Translations under genes and position numbers: made by a program
Assembly: GCA_017959525.1 (NCBI GenBank)
Contig: JAGDAL010000342.1
Coordinates: 1 to 9,441, forward strand
Length of the DNA: 9,441 nucleotides
DNA from: Lachnospiraceae bacterium
GTDB taxonomy: Bacteria; Bacillota; Clostridia; Lachnospirales; Lachnospiraceae
Direction: 5' to 3'
Shown here: piece by piece, positions 8,044 through 9,441 of the stretch
Numbering within the stretch: the first letter of the stretch is position 1
How the letters are laid out: every line of letters begins with the position of its first letter
Notes under the pieces: generated by a model
Seen by the model: the letters and a program-made list of their open reading frames with translations, nothing else
Database searches by the model: none
What the model was told of the DNA's origin: nothing

Positions 8044-8739
8044 ATGTTAGAAGAGTTAAAACAGCGGGTATACGAAGCCAATATTCTGTTGCCGAAGTAT
8101 CAGCTGGTAACCTTTACCTGGGGCAATGTCAGTGAGATTGACCGGGAGAGTGGACTGTTTGTCATTAAGCCAAGTGGTGTAGATTACGAGACCATGACAC
8201 CGGATGATATGGTTGTTATGGACCTGAATGGCAACAAGGTAGAAGGCAAGTTGAATCCGTCTTCCGATACACCAACCCATTTGGAAATCTATAAGGCATT
8301 TCCGGAAGTTGGCGGTGTGGTACATACCCATTCTTCCTATGCTACCAGTTGGGCACAGGCCGGACGCAGCATTCCTTGCTACGGAACCACCCATGCAGAT
8401 TATTTCTACGGGGAGATTCCATGTGTGCGTTGCCTGACCAAGGATGAGATTGAGGATGCATACGAAGCCAACACCGGTCATTTGATCGTGAACGAGTTCC
8501 GTCGCATGGACAAGGATCCGGTTGCGGTTCCTGCAGTTCTTTGCAAGAACCACGGTGTCTTCACCTGGGGCAAGGACGGTCACGAGGCCGTACACAATGC
8601 CGTTGTATGTGAAGAGGTTGCCAAGATGGCATATCGCTGTGAGGTGATTAACCCACAGGTCGCACCTGCTCCACAGGAGTTACAGGACAAGCATTACTAC
8701 CGTAAGCATGGCGCAAACGCCTACTACGGTCAGAAATAA
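8044..8739 (+). CDS. araD: L-ribulose-5-phosphate 4-epimerase
   Basis: This cytoplasmic zinc enzyme of the class II aldolase family converts L-ribulose 5-phosphate to D-xylulose 5-phosphate by a retro-aldol mechanism. The 231-residue length equals that of E. coli AraD. Zinc ligands are His94 and His96 (GGVVHTHSS) and His170 ([10 protein letters not shown]). Asp75 lies in SSDTPTH, the catalytic Asp119 in THADYFYG, and the catalytic Tyr228 in the C-terminal HGANAYYGQ, all one position below the E. coli numbers. The presence of Asp119 and Tyr228 separates it from the fuculose and rhamnulose aldolases of the same fold. AGGAGG at 8030-8035, inside the kinase gene, precedes the ATG by 8 nt. The 1-nt gap indicates coupled expression. 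It is the last gene before a strong terminator. Confidence 0.97.
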   Translation: MLEELKQRVYEANILLPKYQLVTFTWGNVSEIDRESGLFVIKPSGVDYETMTPDDMVVMDLNGNKVEGKLNPSSDTPTHLEIYKAFPEVGGVVHTHSSYATSWAQAGRSIPCYGTTHADYFYGEIPCVRCLTKDEIEDAYEANTGHLIVNEFRRMDKDPVAVPAVLCKNHGVFTWGKDGHEAVHNAVVCEEVAKMAYRCEVINPQVAPAPQELQDKHYYRKHGANAYYGQK

Positions 8740-8779
8740 GATTTTTCGCGTTTTAAAAAGAGATCGTAACTGGGGAAAT

Positions 8780-8813
8780 GCCCGGATTCCAACCACAGGA
8801 ATTCGGGCTTTTT
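8780..8813 (+). terminator. intrinsic terminator of the arabinose operon
   Basis: GCCCGGATTCC (8780-8790) pairs with GGAATTCGGGC (8798-8808) to give an 11-bp stem with a single G·U wobble and a 7-nt loop, followed by TTTTT (8809-8813) and then CCTT. It lies 40 nt after the araD stop. The upstream side lacks a matching long A-run, so it should act mainly on rightward transcripts. Confidence 0.9.
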
Positions 8814-8859
8814 CCTTGTAGAAAACCCGCTATTGACTAGTGCCCTCAAGGTCTATATC

Positions 8860-8868
8860 TGCTATAAT
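8860..8868 (+). promoter_or_regulatory. extended -10 promoter for the TraX-family gene
   Basis: TGCTATAAT is a perfect extended -10 element (TGn plus TATAAT) 22 nt before the ATG at 8891. A TTGACT at 8833-8838 resembles a -35 box but is 24 nt from the TATAAT, which is too far. It is 15 nt from a weaker TATATC at 8854-8859. The extended -10 alone is the better reading. It implies a start site near 8875 and a very short leader beginning almost at the ribosome binding site. Confidence 0.7.
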
Positions 8869-8890
8869 AGGCAGGCAGGAGGTTTTCGAC

Positions 8891-9441
8891 ATGCAGACAG
8901 GGAAAAATAGAAAAGAGATTACCGCTGCAACCTTGAAATGGATTGCAGTCATTACCATGATTATCGATCATTTCGGAGCCAGTATTTTAGAGGCCTGGAT
9001 GACCCGTTCCACCTTACCGTACATTCCGTCTATGGGATTTATTGATCTGTTGATTCGTGCGGTGGGACGACTGGCATTTCCGATTTTTATCTTCCTGATG
9101 GTGGAAGGGTTGTATCATACCAGAAACCGCTGGAAGTATTTGGGCCGTTTGGTGCTCTTGGCCGTAATTTCCGAAGTGCCGTTCGATTGGGCGTTTTGGA
9201 TTACCCGTTTCCAGAAGGACAACGGCATTTTGGTGGAATTCCATCATCAGAATGTATTCTTCACCTTGTCCTTAGGACTTCTTATGGTGATTCTGTTAGA
9301 GCTGGTACGTCCCCACAGCCGTTATTTTGCCCTGGATCGGGAAGTGGCAGAGCGAGAGGGTCGGGAGATTTCCAAGGAAGCCTGGTATGTATTCGCAGGA
9401 CGCCTGGTACTCTGTGCAGCGATTATGGCAGCCTTCATGGC
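8891..9441 (+). CDS. TraX-family integral membrane protein, 5' portion
   Basis: The frame is open to the window end with 183 complete codons. The sequence carries TraX family features: LKWIAVITMIIDHFG (15-29) in the first membrane segment, then IRAVGRLAFPIFIFLMVEGLYHTRN (55-79), RLVLLAVISEVPFD (86-99) and QNVFFTLSLGLLMVILLEL (120-138). A further hydrophobic stretch starts near 168. The charged segment at 141-165 is a hydrophilic loop between membrane helices. The founding member, F-plasmid TraX, is required for N-acetylation of pilin and is related to membrane acyltransferases. Chromosomal homologs in Firmicutes usually have no known substrate, and no pilin or conjugation gene is seen here. 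AGGAGG at 8877-8882 with an 8-nt spacer supports the ATG. It has its own promoter after the araD terminator, so it is independent of the arabinose operon. Confidence 0.88.
   Translation, partial: MQTGKNRKEITAATLKWIAVITMIIDHFGASILEAWMTRSTLPYIPSMGFIDLLIRAVGRLAFPIFIFLMVEGLYHTRNRWKYLGRLVLLAVISEVPFDWAFWITRFQKDNGILVEFHHQNVFFTLSLGLLMVILLELVRPHSRYFALDREVAEREGREISKEAWYVFAGRLVLCAAIMAAFM

Noticed and set aside
8056..8595. Long minus-strand open frame (179 codons) opposite araD
   Set aside because: It lies wholly antisense to araD, whose catalytic residues are all intact, and its translation shows no recognisable domain. It is a codon-bias shadow.
8833..8868. TTGACT plus TATAAT as a standard sigma-A promoter
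   Set aside because: The spacer is 24 nt, far from 17. The perfect TGn extension explains the -10 without a -35 box.

Overview
The window looks like chromosomal DNA of a Gram-positive anaerobe of the Clostridia, most likely a Lachnospiraceae-type gut or rumen Firmicute. This is an inference from three things: an AddA-type (not RecB) helicase-nuclease, strong AGGAGG ribosome binding sites before most genes, and an L-arabinose operon whose kinase is not of the classical AraB type. Every gene is on the + strand. There is no sign of insertion sequences, phage genes, tRNA, rRNA or CRISPR.

Positions 1-3685 are a tightly packed housekeeping block. It holds the 3' part of addA (the gene is already open at base 1), a gamma-class carbonic anhydrase-like hexapeptide protein, and a Maf nucleotide pyrophosphatase. 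Gaps are 10 and 0 nt. An AraC-family regulator (3697-4767) follows after only 11 nt and has no promoter of its own between it and maf, so it may be co-transcribed with the repair and housekeeping genes.

Positions 4768-8813 are the L-arabinose catabolic unit. A 142-nt leader is followed by araA (isomerase, L-arabinose to L-ribulose), an FGGY kinase in the position of araB (L-ribulose to L-ribulose 5-phosphate, inferred), and araD (4-epimerase, giving D-xylulose 5-phosphate for the pentose phosphate or phosphoketolase routes). A strong intrinsic terminator closes the unit at 8780-8813. No arabinose transporter or arabinosidase lies in the window. The AraC-type protein just upstream is the obvious candidate regulator.

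Positions 8814-9441 hold an extended -10 promoter and the 5' part of a TraX-family integral membrane protein that runs off the window end.

Most of the window is ordinary. The point most worth a second look is the araA leader. It carries a 9-nt sequence perfectly complementary to the araA Shine-Dalgarno region, a GAAA-capped hairpin between the two arms, and extra A-U pairing inside the stem, all of which suggests post-transcriptional control. The next most interesting points are the non-AraB kinase replacing ribulokinase and the long N-terminal extension of the AraC regulator.
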